A stretch of DNA of 64,000 nucleotides from Acanthamoeba lenticulata. Its lineage: Eukaryota; Discosea; Longamoebia; Acanthamoebidae. Numbering within the stretch: the stretch's first letter is position 1; each line of letters opens with the position of its first letter. The position numbers were made by a program, and so were the translations under genes. Below the pieces are notes generated by a model. That model made no database searches, had not been told where the DNA came from, and was given only the letters and a program-made list of their open reading frames with translations. Positions 33,961 to 46,834 of this stretch are shown piece after piece. The stretch lies in NCBI GenBank assembly GCA_002179805.1, contig NAVB01000608.1, forward strand, positions 1 through 64,000, written 5' to 3'.

Positions 33961-36900
33961 ATGGATGAGAGAAGGGCCAGCTTCGTTGCGGAGGATGGCC
34001 GTCGTTCCTCCGCCTTTCGTGGTATCCCAGCGGTGCGGATTCGCTTGTGCACCTGCCCTCCGTCCGATTCTTATTCGGAAAACACACCCCTTTCTCGTTT
34101 CTTGTGCAGCTCGAGGGATGGCTCTTTAAAAAGGGCGAGAAGGGGCTGGTGCGGTCCTACAAGCACCGTTGGTTCCAGCAGCGTGGCAACAAGCTCTTCT
34201 ACTTTGCCAACCAAGGTACTACTTTCATTCCGCTGAGCACAAAAATGAGCGCGCTCAATTTGACCCGGCGGACAGGTGATAAGGAGAGCCTTGGCTTCGT
34301 CGACTGCACCGAGATCACAGTCGTGCGCCGCCAGGGCAAGGCAGCCAACGTGCCAATCGGTACGCGACCCCCGCCTGGCCTGTGTGCCTCCACACAATGT
34401 GATGGCACCATAATCGGCTCAACCGGCGTCATTTTTGCAGTGCGGAAGAGGGACTCGCTCAGATTGGCCACGAGCGCTCCCACGCCACAAGGCTTTGGCT
34501 TCGAGATCATCACGCCCAAGCGGATCTACGAGCTGGCCGCCACCTCGGAGGAGGAAGTCGCTTACTGGGTACGCACCATCAGCCAGGCCGGGCCAAGCGG
34601 GCAAGCAGCGTGCTGACCTCAATGCCCATCCGTCGAGCAGGTCGACGGACTGAACCTGTACCTCAGGATCGAGGAGGAAAAGGCCAGCGCGCTCGACGAG
34701 ATCGACGCGCGGGATGAGGAACTCAACAGTGTGAAAAAGATGTACGGCGTATGAATTCAATTCGGCTGCCGCAACAAGAAGAGAAAGCTGACGCGCGCCC
34801 CACGGGCTTGCGGCTTGCGGCATGCAGGGCTGAGAGGCAGCAGGCCGAGATGCAGCGTCATGTGTCGGAGCTGAGGCAGCGCCTCAAGGAGCGGGAGGCC
34901 GAGCTTGCCGAGCTCCGCCAGCAGAACGAGGCTCTGCGCGTCGGCCGACGCCAGAGCCGCGGGGCCGTCGACGAGCGAGCCGCCCAGGACAGCGGCAAGG
35001 ACAAGAAGGACGATGCCAAACCCAACGAAGCCGATGCCAGTGCGAGCGGCGACGAAGCGCTCAACGAGGAACAGCAACAGCAGCCGAGCCTTGAGCTCGC
35101 CCAGCTCAGGGAAGCGCTGGCGATGCTGAGCGAGGAGAGCGCCCAGAAGGAGAACCAACAAGCCGAGCTCCGCGCGCAGATCAAAGCCAAGGACGAGCGG
35201 ATCGCCTCGCTCGAGAGCGCCAGCGACGACCACCAGGCGGAGTCCCTTCAAGCCGAGCCTCATCAGGACCTCGAGTCGACGTCAACAGAGGAAGTGCCAA
35301 AGGGCGACGACAAGCAAGCCGCTGAGGACGAGAAGAACAACGAAGACGAGAAGCGTCGCGAGGTCGTCGCTGAGCTCCAGGAGAGACTGAAGCAACGTGA
35401 TGGCGAACTGGACGCGATGAAGCGCGAGCATGAGACCGTGCAGGCCGAGCTGCAGCGTAGCCAGCGTGAGCTCGACGAGCTGAGGCAGAAGCTCCTCGCG
35501 GAAGAACAGGAAAAGGCCCAGGAAGCGGCCAAGGCCGCTCAGCTGGAGGCCGCCGACCAGGCCACGCAGGCTCAACTCCACGAGACCATGCAGGCCAAGC
35601 TGCAGGAGCTGCGCGAGGAGCTCGGCCGTCAGGTTGACGAGAAGTCCCAGGAGGCCGAGGCGCTGCGGCGCGAAAAGGAAGGCCTTGAGGCCAAGCTCGA
35701 CGAGAAGGCCCAGACCGTGCAGGAGCTGATCCTCGCGATGCGTAAGAAGCAGGAGCGCGAGGTCGAGCTTCAATCGACGATCGATGCCCGCGACGAGGCT
35801 GTAGCGCAGCTGAGCGCGCAGCTCGAGGCGCTGCAAAAGCAGGCCGAGGACGATCGCACCTCGGCCAAGCAAGAGGTCGAGTCCCTCCGAGCGCTGGCCC
35901 AGACTAAGGACGAGCACCTGGACGAGCTTCGAGTGGCTGTAAGCCAGCGCGACGTCGAGCTAGAGAAAAAGGCCGATGAGATCGCGAGCGCTGTGCGCGA
36001 CCTCGACGAGTCGGCCGAGGCCAAGGCCGCCGTCGAGTCCGAACTCGCTGCAGCCAAAGAGCAGGCGCGCCTCTATGAAGGCCGGCTGGCTGAGGTCGAG
36101 CCCGAGCTCGAGACCGAGCGCGCCGAGGCGGCGACCCTCCGAGCGGAGGCTGCGCTGGGGGCGAGGGCACTCGACAAGCTGCGCGAGAAGCTGCAGGAAG
36201 CCGAGGCCCAGAGCGTGACCATGAGGCAGGAGCTCGGCGAGCTCGAACGCGCCAAGCGTGAGGGAGAAGCCAAGATCGAGACGTTGTCTGCCGACCTCGC
36301 GCGCGGCGCCAGTGACTCAGAGAGCCTGCATGCGGCGCTGATCGACGCGCGCGAGCGAATGCGCAAAATGGAAGACGAAGCGGCTGCGCTGACTGACCAG
36401 CGCGCCGTGGCGCTGAACGATCTCGAGCAGCAGAGGGCACAAAGCGCCGAGGAGGCCCGAGAGTTGAGGGAACGCATCGACGAGCTCGAGCGAACCAAGA
36501 GCCAAAGCGAGGCCGCCGCTCAGCAGAGCGGCGTCGAGTGCGCGGCACTCAAGGCCGAGCTCGCCCAGGCCCAGGCGGCGCACAGCCGAGAACTGAAGGA
36601 GCTCCACGCAGTGCGTGAGCAGAGCGAGGCGCGAGTGACGGCGCTGGAGGCTCAAGTGGTCCAGCGCGATGCCGAGCTTGAGCGAGCCAAGAGCGAACGC
36701 GAAGGCCTCTCGGCCGACGTCAGACAGCGCAATGAAGAAATCGCTCAACTGCGGCACGAGATCGAGGCCAAGGCCGAGAGCCAGGCCAAGGCCGAGGCCC
36801 TGGCGGCTGAGCTCAGGCACGAGTTGAGCGCCGCGAGGGCGCAAGCCGAGGCCTTGGGCGAGCAGGTTTCGAGCAAGGTGCAGGAGTTGATCGCGGCCGG

Positions 36901-39900
36901 AGCCGAGGTTGTGGCCCTGACGGCCCAGCTGACGAGCGCCAATGTACGAGCTGACGAGCAGGCCCAGCTCGTCGAGGAGCTGCACAAGTCGTTCACACAA
37001 GAGCGTGAGCATCACGAGGCGCAGCTGGCCCAGCGTGACGCCGCGCTGGAGGCCCTCGAGCGAGAGAAAAGGCAACTTCACGACGAGGTTATCGAGCTCC
37101 GCACAGATCTAACGCGAGTCAAGAGCGACAGTGAAGGCCTCGCGAGTGACATCGGCCAGCGAAGCGAAGAGATCGCTCGACTTCGACACGAGATTGAGGC
37201 GCTGAAGGAAGCCAAGGCCGAGAGCCAAGCCAAGGCTGAAGCCCTGGCGGTCGAGGTCAGCCACGAGTTGAGCGCCGCACGGGCACAGGCCGAGGCCTTG
37301 AGTGCGCAGCTCGCGAGCAAGGCGCAGGGGCTACTCGCGGCCGAAGCCCAGATGTCGGCCCTGAATGACAAGCTGACGAGTGCCAACATGCGGGCGGGCG
37401 AGCAGGCCCAGCTTGTTGAGGAGCTGCGCAGGTCGCTCGCGCACGAGCGTGAGCACCACGAGGCTGAGGTGGCCCAGCGTGACGCCGCGCTCAAGACTCT
37501 CGAGCAAGAGAGCTCCGAGAGGCTGGCACAAGAGCGAAAACAGCACGGCGAGGAAGCCGCTCAGCTCCGCGCGGACCTGGAGCGAGCCAAGAGCGAAAGC
37601 GAAGCCCTCACGGCCGCCGTCCAGCAAAGCGGCAGCGAGAACGCGGCACTCGAGGCCGAACTCGAACACGCCCGAGCGGCGCACAAGCGAGAGCGGGAGG
37701 AGGCCCAGGCACGCCTCGCCGCAGCGGAGCACAAGCTGGCCGAGGAGCAAGCTGAGTCGGCCGACAGGGCCCGACGGCTCAGAGACGAGCTCGACTCGAC
37801 GTTGGCGCATGAGCGCGAGCTGAGCGAGGCGCGAGTGTCCGTGCTGGAGGCCCAGGTGGCCCAGCGCGACGCCGCGCTGGAGCGGGCCAAGAGCGAGAAC
37901 GAAGGCCTCTCGGCCGACGTCAGACAGCGCGGCGAAGAAATCGGTCGGCTTCAGCACGAAATCGAGGCGCTCAAGCAGGCTAAGGCCGAGAGCCAAGCCA
38001 AAGCCGAAGCCCTGGCGGCCGACCTCAGCGCCGCGCAAGCGCAGGCTGAGAGCTTGAGCGAGCAGGTCGCAGCCAAGGCGCAGGAGCTCCTCTTGGCCGA
38101 AGCCGAGGTGGTGAGCCTGACTGCTCAGCTGACGAGCGCCAATGTGCAGGCTGACGAGCAGACCCAGCTCGTCGAAGAACTGCGCAAGGCATTTGGGCAG
38201 GAGCGTGATCATCACGAGGCGCAGGTGGCTCAGCGCGACGCTGCGTTGGAGGCCCTCGAGCGGGAGAGCGCGGCCAAGCTGGAGCAGGAGAAGCGACAGC
38301 ACGGCGAGGAGGCCGCTCAGCTCCGCGCGGACCTGGGGCGAGTCAAGAGCGAAAGTGAAGCCCTTGCGGCTGACGTCAGGCAGCGCAGCGATGAAATCGT
38401 TCGGCTTCGGCACGAAATCGAGGCGCTCAAGCAGGCCAAGGCCGAGAGCCAGGCCAAGATCGAGGCTCTGGCGGCCGATGTCGGCGCCGCGCGGGCGCAG
38501 GCCGAGGCGCTCGGCGAGCAGGTCGCAGCCAAGGCGCAGGAGCTCCTCGGAGCCGGAGCCGAGGTGATGGCCCTGACGGCCCAGCTGACGAGCGCCAGCG
38601 TGCGGGCTGACGAGCAGACACAGCTCGTCGAGGAGCTGCGCAAGTCGCTCGCACATGAGCGTGAGCACCACGAGACAAAGATGGCACAGCGCGACGCCGC
38701 GTTGGGGGCGCTCGAGCAGGAGAGGAAGCAGCACGTTGACGAAGCCGCTCGAATCCGGGCGGACCTTGTGCGAGTCGAGAGCGAAAGGGAAGGGCTCACA
38801 GCTGACGTCAGGCAGCGGAGCGAAGAAATCGCGCGCCTGCGACACGAGATCGAGGCCAAGACCGAGAGCCAGGCCAAGGCTGAAGCCCTGGCGGCCGAGC
38901 TCAGGCGCGAGATAAGCGCTGCGCAGGCACAGACCGAAGCCCTAGGCAAGCAGCTCACGGCCAAGGCGCAGGAGCTGCTTGGGGCAGAAGCCGAGGTTGT
39001 GGCCCTGACGGCCCAGTTGACGAGCGCCAACACGCAGACAGACGAGCAGGCCCAGCTCGTCGCTGAGCTGCGAAAGGCGCTCGCGCACGAGCGCGAGCAC
39101 CACGAGTCCGACGTGGCCCAGCGCGACGCTGCGCTGCGCGAGACTTCTGCCATGCTGGAGCACGAGAGGAGGCAACACGGCGATGAGGCCGCCCGGCTCC
39201 ACACGGACCTGGCGCAAGTCAGGAGCGAAAGCGAAGCCCTGGCGGCCGAGGCCAGGCAACGCAGCGATGAAGTCGCTCGAATCCGGGCGGACCTGGCGCG
39301 AGTCGAGACCGAAAGGGAAGGCCTCTTGGCCGACGTCAGGCAGCGGAGCGAAGAAATCGCGCGACTGCGACACGAGATCGAGGCCAAGGCCGAGAGCCAG
39401 GCCAAGGCCGAAGCCCTGGCGGCTGAGCTCAGGCGCGAGTTGAGCGCCGCGCGGGCGCAGGCCGAGGCCTTGAGCGAGCAGTTTGCGAGCAAGGCGCAGG
39501 AGCTGGTCGGGGCCAGGGCCGAGGTGGCGACCCTGGCCGGCAAGCTGACGAGCGCCAACGTGCGGGCCGACGAGCAGGACCATCTCGTCGAGGAGCTGCG
39601 CAAGTCGCTCGCCCACGAGCGTGAGCACCGAGAGGCCGACGTGTCCCAGCGTGACGCCGCGCTGCGCGAGCGAGAAGCCCAGATCGAGGAGCTCACGGCC
39701 GCAGCTCGGCAGAGCCAAAGCAGCTTCGACGCGCTCAAGGCCGAGCTCGCGGAGACCAGCGCTCGCCTCGCGCAGACGATCGCCCAGCATGAAGACGAGG
39801 TGGCCGGCCTCAAGGCCAACGCCCAGGCGCAGCTCGAGCAGCTGCGGAGAGAGGCCGACGAGCAGCACCAAGCGCTGGAGGCCAAGGCCCACCAGCGCAA

Positions 39901-41893
39901 CGCGGAGCTCGCCGAGATCAGGAAGGCGCACGAGCGCATGATGGAGCAGACGCGGCGTGACCTCGAGCGTGTCTCGACGGACCGCGCCAAGGAGACCACG
40001 GCGCTGCTCGGCGAAGTGGCCGCGCGCGACCGCCAACTGGCGGCCAAGGTCAAGGAATTCGAGGCATTCAATCAAGCAACCAAGGTCCGGACGGCCGAGC
40101 TCGAAAGCGAAGTGCAGCGTAGCCAGCAAAGGGCCGAGCAGGTAAAGCAGGAGCTGACGCAGGGCAAGGACGAGCTTCGGCAGAAGGAGAGCGTCGTCAA
40201 TCAGCTGCAGCTCGACCTCGTGGTCAAGGACGATGCCCTGACGGGTGCGCAGAGCCAGGTCGAGGCCGCACGCAAGCAGCGGCAGGAGGCCGAGCAGCAG
40301 GCCCGCCAAGCCAAGGAGCGCGAGGCCAAGGCCCGCGACGAGGTCGAGCAGAAGGAGGGTCTGCTACTGGACGTCATCAAGGAGGTCGACGCCCTCAAGG
40401 CCGAGGTGCAGCGCCACAAGGCCATGAGCGCCGACGCCCGGCAGGAGCGCGACGATGCCCTACAGCGGCTGAACGAGGCCGACGCCCGCGCGCAGCAGCT
40501 GGCTGACGAGCTGGCTCGGGCCAAAGCGGAGCAGAGCGAGACCGTCGCCGGCGTGCGGCACGAGCTGGCGCGGGCCGAGGCCGAGCTCGCGGCCTTGCGC
40601 GCGCGAGCCCACAGTGGCGACAGCGAGCAGGAAGTCATGCCGGCGGGCAGGACGCGGGCCCGCAGCTCGACGGTGGGCCCGCCGAGGCCCTCGGCCGCGG
40701 TGTTGGCCGGCCGGAGGCTCAGCAGCGGCGCGGGCGCAGGCGAAGTGCACGCGCTTAAGCTGAACGTGATGGAGCTGATGGAGGAGAAGACGCGCCTCAC
40801 ACAGGAGGTCGAGGCCAAGCTCCGCGAGGCCAGCGAGAACGAGAAGCAGATCGCCGAGCTTCGCGAGAGCATCCGATTGGCCCAGGCTCAGGCCGAGCAG
40901 GCCAAGGAGGCCGCTGCGGCCTCGACGGCCGAGCAGCAGCAGCAGAACAGCTCCGGCGGCGCAAAGGCGGACGACGACAGCGTGCAGGAGCGCATCCAGG
41001 AGCTCGAGGAGATGATCGAGATGATGGAGATGATGAAGAGCGTATCCTATGAAGACGAGCTCATCAAGCGCGATCGCCAGATCAGCCAGCGCGAGGACGC
41101 CATCGCGTCGCTGCAGCGGACGGTGGAGCAGACGCTCAGGGAGAAGCAGGACCTGGTCATGGCCCTCAACAACACCAAGATCACCGTGCGCGAGCTCGAG
41201 CAGCGGCTGGCCAAGCAGGAGAGCGAACACGAGCGCGAGCGGATCGACCAGCGGAGCAAGGACGAGATCAAGAAAGAGGTCCAGCAGCTGTTCAAACAGC
41301 TCAAGGAGACCGAGGCCGAGGCGCGCAACAATGCGGAGAAGGCGCAGCGCGCACAGGCCGAGCTCGATCGCCTTCAGGCGCTACAGGCCGTCGCCACCAC
41401 CACGCGTGATCGCGGCGGGAAAGAAGTGGAGGAGGAGGAAGAAGGGAACGAGGCGGAGCTTGGCCGCGAACTCGAGAAGGAGGCGGCCGCGCGACGCGAA
41501 AGCGAGATCCAGCGGCTGAGCGCGGAGCTCGACGACATGCGGCGAGAGCTGTTCTTCTCCACCGCCGTCGCCATCAAGCTCAACCTCGCCCAGGTTCGAT
41601 TTTTTACATTATTTTAATGATTTATATTGTTGACTTCGTAATTACTTATTATATTATTATTATTCAAAAAAAAAATACAGAGCGGAAGGCAGTGCACGCA
41701 GAACGTGGCGGCGCTGTACGAGAAGTTGCTGACTGAGCGGATCGAGCACCGCCACTGGAACACGTGGATCCACGCGCAGCTCACAGCCTCCGCTCCGAGC
41801 CCAACCCCAATCCCAAGTCCAAACCTCAGCCCAAGCCCGATCCCGAGCCCACAACGCTCTCAGACGCCCTCCAGGTCAAGTCGGCGCTACTAA
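33961..41893 (+). CDS. giant PH-domain coiled-coil protein with long internal repeats
   Basis: The N-terminus is a PH domain split by small introns: LEGWLFKKGEKGLVRSYKHR, WFQQRGNKLFYFANQ, KESLGFVDCTEITVVRR and FEIITPKRIYELAATSEEEV. One huge exon, about 34.8-41.6 kb, follows. It encodes roughly 2,280 residues of Glu/Ala/Gln/Leu/Arg coiled coil with hardly any proline. Within it six imperfect repeats carry QRDAALEALE, RLRHEIEA, SQAKAEALAAELR and LTSANVRADEQAQLVEELRK. A short Ser/Arg/Pro hinge (SSTVGPPRPSAAVLAG) precedes a final coiled coil with EMIEMMEMMKSVSYEDEL. After one A/T-rich intron the last exon adds a helix (NVAALYEKLLTERIEHRHWN) and a PSP-rich tail. A membrane-recruited tether or cytoskeletal cross-linker is likely (inference). 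No motor or kinase domain is seen. Confidence 0.82.
36650..39680 (+). repeat. six long in-frame coiled-coil repeats
   Basis: The GACGAGCGCCAA-type block (Leu-Thr-Ser-Ala-Asn) recurs at 36931, 37375, 38131, 38587, 39019 and 39547. Spacings are 444, 756, 456, 432 and 528 bases, all multiples of three. Each unit also holds the AQRDAAL and RLRHEIEA motifs. The larger spacings carry inserted coiled coil. The array looks like segmental duplication of a unit of about 150 residues. Confidence 0.8.
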
Positions 41894-42059
41894 TTCCTTG
41901 TTATTTATTTATTTATTTATTGATTTGTTTCAAAATAAAAAAAGAAAACTCAAGTTACGGAAAAACAGAAAAAGACACGAACTTCAAGCGCACACATCAT
42001 CTCTCGATGAGCTCATAATTCCCGCAGATTGACACACGCATCTCAAGCGATTGCTAAAG

Positions 42060-43505
42060 ATGAAGAAACGAGCAGGGCCAGCGCCGAGCGCAAGCAACAA
42101 CAGCAAGAAAAAGAAGGCCGCAGCGCCAGCAGCAGCCCCGAAGGGCGTGGTGCGGCCGGTCAAGCGGCCCCGCAACGCCGGCGGAGCGCCGACGGGCCTC
42201 CGCTTCCCATCTGTGGCCGGAGTGACCTTTGACAAGACGCTCCGCCGCTGGGGAGCGAGCCCGGTCATCGAGCTCCCGCCAGAGGTGTGGGCTCTGGTCT
42301 TTGCCCGCATGCAGCACGACGCGGCCGCGCTCGTGGTGGCGAGCCACGTCTCGCGCGTGTGGCGCAGCCTCGCCCTGGGCGAGCTCCGGCGGTGGACCTT
42401 TGCCAAGACCAGCGCGGCCGAGCTCGAGCCGCAGCTGGCCTTTTTGCGCGAGTATTGCCCGCGCGTGGAGGTCGTCGAAGTGCGCCACGACGCGCTCAAC
42501 CTGGACGAGCTCGACCACATGCTCGAGGCCACGCCGCGGGCCCACACGCTCGGCATTGTCGTCTCACCTCACACCGTGGCCCGACTCGGCCACGACGAAA
42601 AGGACGATGACGACAATGGCCGAGGAGGCAAGAAGAAGAAGCGGCCTCACGAGCCCAGACGCATGCCAGAGCAAATCCGATCGCTGGAGCTGACGTTTGT
42701 CAACTTGATGCCGACGTCGCGGCTCGCGCGGCTGTGGCGGCGCCTGCCGGCCCGGCTCGAGTCGCTCAAGCTCAATGGCCTGCGCTCGCCGCTGGGCGAA
42801 CTCCTCGCCGAGGCACCCTTGCAGCTGACCAAGCTGCGCATGAAGAACTGCGCGGCCATGGACGACGCCGCGGTGGTGGCCCTCCCGCGCTCGCTCGTCA
42901 GCCTCGGCCTCGAGGGCGCCCGCGTGACCGACCGCGGCGTCAGCGCGCTGGCCGAGGCGCTCCCCGGCCTGAAGAAGCTCGACCTGAGCCGCTGCGTGAA
43001 CGTGACCCAGGCGTCGATCGCGCAGCTCCCGCAGGGGCTCGAGTCGCTCAAGGTGGCCTTTTGCCAGCACGTCAAGGACGACGCGCTGCAGCGCCTCCCA
43101 CCGGGCCTTCGCAAACTCAACTGCTGGGGCTGCGGCAACATCTCCAACGCCGGCGTGCGGGCGTTGCCCGAGGGCCTCGAGGAGCTCACGCTCTCCTTTT
43201 GTAAAGTCGACGACCAGGGCATCGCCGAGCTGCCCCGGGGCCTCAAGCACCTCGTCATCCAGTTCTGCTTCGGCGTCACCCTCAAGGCACTCCTCCGACT
43301 GAACCTTCAAATTTTTTTAATTTTTTAATTTTTTTACTCATTTACTTATTTACTTATTGATTAATTGCAGGGGTTGGAAGACAATCTGCCCGATGGAGTC
43401 TGCCGAGTCAACTTGGGGTCGCCCGACACGGCAGGCAGCTTGGCGGCCTACCCGCGCCTGGCGCGCCTCGTCACGACTCGACCGCTGGCCTTCCTTCAAG
43501 CCTGA
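42060..43505 (+). CDS. F-box / leucine-rich-repeat protein
   Basis: A probable SCF ubiquitin-ligase substrate receptor. A basic N-terminus (KKKKAAAPAAAPKG) is followed by an F-box, IELPPEVWALVFARMQHDAA and SHVSRVWRSLALGE. LRRs of the cysteine-containing/AMN1 type follow: SLGLEGARVTDRGVSALAEA, LKKLDLSRCVNVTQASIAQL, LRKLNCWGCGNISNAGVRAL and LEELTLSFCKVDDQGIAELP. The frame runs into an A/T-rich intron at 43287-43370. The clean join uses a GC donor, giving VTLKGLEDNLPDG, and the protein ends PLAFLQA. The alternative, reading through to the stop at 43326-43328, would add a nonsense tail. It follows the giant coiled-coil gene on the same strand. Confidence 0.85.
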
Positions 43506-43702
43506 TCGAATAATTAATGCACATTTTTAATTTTATTTATATTCTAACACCACAAAAATTGATCACATCATTCAAGCTTGGTGGTGATTGGCGCATCCGC
43601 TCTCGGACAAGGCAATCACGGTCACGAGGTTGTTGTTGTTGACACGACGGAGGAGCCTACCTCGCCCGTCTTGATCCGGGGAAGAGGCGGAAGGCCCTTC
43701 CT
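43506..43702. other. convergent 3' spacer
   Basis: This spacer between two converging stop codons is A/T-rich in its first 60 bases (TTAATTTTATTTATATTC). No coding frame is supported. It should hold the 3' ends of both transcripts. Confidence 0.4.
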
Positions 43703-46588
43703 CTAGAGCGCGCCCTGGTAGTCCATGGCCGACGAGGACGTCGACGTGGGGGGCGTGAGGCGGGACATGGAGGAGAGGCCCTTGCCGCTGGGGTCCCCCT
43801 CCAGCGAGGGCGTGTGGTCGGCCGAAGAGGACGAGGCCTGCCCGCTGATGACCATCTTGGCCTGCGCCATGAACGATCGCGGATGGCGAAGGGCACACGC
43901 CAGCTGCACCCACAGCACCAACGTGCTCTGTCCTCACGAAACAATTACAAAAAAATTGAAAAGATTAGACAAATAATTACAATAATTAAAAAAAAAACAT
44001 GAATAAAGATATTAGAAATACTAAATGGGGCAAACACAGATCTGTGAGAACGAAGGAGGGGGCACGTGCCTTGGTGGTGCACATGGTGAGGAAGACGCAG
44101 GCTCCAGTCGCGAGCGACGCGATGATGGACACGATGAAGAAGGGGTAGTTGAGCCCGATGTCAAACGGGCAGTCGGTTCCCGTGAGGAGGCTGCATATGG
44201 CCTGGAGTGAGACGCTATCGGTGACTGAGTCAAACTTGGTCTCCGTGTGGACGCGATAGGCCAGATAAAAGACTGCGTCGTCGAGGATCATGACAGAAGA
44301 AGAAGAAGAAGAAGACGAAGAGGACGAGGTAAGAAAGGGTCCCTCCATGCGTGCGTGTGCATGTGCGGGGCTGCTGCACCATTGTTGAGCCAAACGAAGA
44401 CGACAAGCAAGACGAGCCGGAGCAAGTTGACCAACTCGGAAGCGCGGCTGCGCTCGTAGCGGAGTTGGACCTATGGGTGAATGTGAGTGGGTGGACGTGG
44501 TTTGACGCCACAAGAAGAAGCTGGAGAGCTTTCCAGCGCGCCAGAAGGAAGACGCACGATGATGAACCGCGTGATGCTGATAATCATGAGGATGGTTCCC
44601 ACCACGATGCAGAAGAGGACTGTGCAAAACCAAGAAAAGGTGATTTTTAACAAAATCGTTCGAATAATCGAAAGATTTTGATATAACTATCTATAATAAA
44701 ATAAATAAATAAATAAATTATAGAAGAATAAATGGTGGGAAAAACGCGTACTCGGCGCCGTGTAGAACACCCAATCGACCTGAAGAGCAAAAGAGAAATA
44801 TTGGACCCTGTTAGGGAGACTGAGGAAGGGAGGGATGAGGTTTGGGGGTCGCGACAACGCACCCAGCTCTCGTCCGGCGAGTATTGGATCTGGCACCAGG
44901 GCGCGATGCCGCTGGCCCCAAGGCGCTTCATCGAGAGCATCGCGATGAGGCCCGCCAACGGCACGCCCCAGCAGAAGACGTGGAACCTGTCCCGTGTCGA
45001 TGTTGGTGAGGACAAGGCGGCGCGCGGCCGCATCAAGAAGAGGAGAAGGATGAGGACGCACGAGTAGTGGATGAAGCGGCTCCAGCGGCGGACCCAGTCG
45101 TGCTTGTGGAAGCACAGCATCAGGAAAATGTTGACGGTAACTGGCGCGATCATCAAGGACAAGCGTCAGTCCGCCGCCCTTAAGCAAAGCAAGATGAAGA
45201 GGACGAAGAGGAAGACGTCGCCGACGTACTGGCGAGCCACCAGGTGTTACAGGTGAGGCCAAAGTAGTAGGAGCCGATGGCCTGAATGATGCACACGACG
45301 CCCTGCCCGTTGTTCTCGTGGGCGTTCTCCATGTCGATCGCGATTGGGTTCGCGTCCCAGGTGCAGGTCGTGCGCTTGGGCCCGCCCACCAGCACGCTCA
45401 GGTTCATGCTCAGCGACACGGCAAAGGCTGACACGGCCAGCCACAGGATCAGGACCGCCGGATACCGCCTGGAGGACATCACCATCGTCATCATTACCGT
45501 CGTCATCATCACCATCGTGGTGGTCGGCCGTTCGCGCGAGGAGGTACCTCTTGGACGGGTTGAGGAGCCAGGTGATGATCATGACCAGGGAGAGGACCAT
45601 GGACGGGACGGTGGTGATGTACATGGCCGCCACGCTGCCCCAGTACTCGGCCTCGCCGCCAAACAAGTAGGCCGGGCACTGCAGCACGCACGAGTCCGCC
45701 GGGTTGTCCTTGGGCGTGTAGGTGAGCGGATACGGGCAGTCGGCCTCGGAGTAGGCGACCTCGGCCGCGCCCGTGTAGGGAATGCACGCCGGGACGGCCA
45801 TGTCGGGCAAGAACGCCGGGTAGGTTACGCCGTTGGACACCGTGAGGGAGTCGCAGTCCGGCATCAGGCTGGTGGCGTTGAAGGCCTGGACGGTGGACAG
45901 GCACTGCAGCCACATCTCCTCGCACACCGATCGACAAGGCAGCGTGACTGGAAGACGTCGTCACTCGGAAGCGTCAGCAACAACACCATCACCGTCGCCC
46001 ACCTCTTTTTTGTCGACACGGATCAGTCGGGGAACACGCACCAGAAGGAGGAGGGCCAGGCTCGCACACGGGGAAGGAGACCAGGCAGAGGAGCTGCAGG
46101 GCCACCGCGCGGCACTCGGTCGGCACAAAGGCCCCAAAGAAGTTGGCGTAGGTGGCTGCCGCGGCGTCCGTCTCTTCATAGGTCTTTCGGTGTGGTGTGT
46201 GTACGGGAAGTGTTACCCGTTGCTGGCTTCTCGAGACAAGTGTTGTGAAGGGTGTGTGTGCGTACCTTTCCCAAAAGTAAGATATTGTGTCCGTTCAAGA
46301 ACACGTCGCAGCGATGGTTCGTGGCTGGTGAGCCCTGTCATGGCGCCAACGAACGCAAGTCAATAGCGAGAAGCATCAAGACGCTTAGGAGGAACGGTAA
46401 GAAAAACATCTCCGGAGGGGATCAAGATACATAAAAGTAGCCAAAAAGCGAAGGCCGGGCTTTCGAAGAGGGGAGGGGGAGGAAAAACGAACACGAAAGG
46501 GGACGCAGGCTGTCTGTGCTGCTGCGAACACAAACAAGTTCGCCACAAGCAGGCTCACAACCACGACCCACACCAGCGCGCCTTGCAT
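43703..46588 (-). CDS. Frizzled/Smoothened-like seven-helix receptor
   Basis: The start gives a signal peptide (LVWVVVVSLLVANLFVFAAA). The extracellular part is a Frizzled-type cysteine-rich domain: NFFGAFVPTECRAVALQLLC followed by SFPVC, then LPCRSVCEEMWLQCLS, which is the classic CRxxCE motif, and SLMPDCDSL. Further Cys residues follow (ACIPYTG, ADCPYPLTYTP, CVLQCPAYLFGG). Membrane helices include YITTVPSMVLSLVMIITWLL, YPAVLILWLAVSAFAVSLSM, VVCIIQAIGSYYFGL, NIFLMLCFHKHDW, VPLAGLIAMLSM, LFCIVVGTILMIISITRFII and FFIVSIIASLATGACVFLTM. The C-terminal tail is Ser/Pro-rich, ending SSSAMDYQGAL. Dictyostelium fsl proteins have the same layout. The ligand is unknown. About ten introns, one with GAA repeats near 44290-44320. 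Confidence 0.87.
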
Positions 46589-46834
46589 CTTCTGTCTGTG
46601 TTTTGAGGCTGTGGTGACAAAAAAAACCTTGGCTCCAGACAAAGTCGCCTAGGCAGCGAACAACCACTCAATCTGTGAAGAGACCAATGGAGAAGGGCCG
46701 TCACAGAATACACTATGAATTGCGTTACGCGGTGTTCGCTGCCGGAATGTCCCGCACACAGACCCACTGGGCGAAAAAAGGCGATCTAGGAAAAAAAGCA
46801 AAAACTGGCAAATTAAAACGGCCGAACGACAACT

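Noticed and set aside
37331..38845. Long antisense frame (about 500 residues) opposite the giant coiled coil
   Set aside because: The sense strand has clear heptad coiled coil and high G/C third positions. The antisense frame is the Leu/Arg-rich mirror of Glu/Ala/Gln codons and carries the same repeats.
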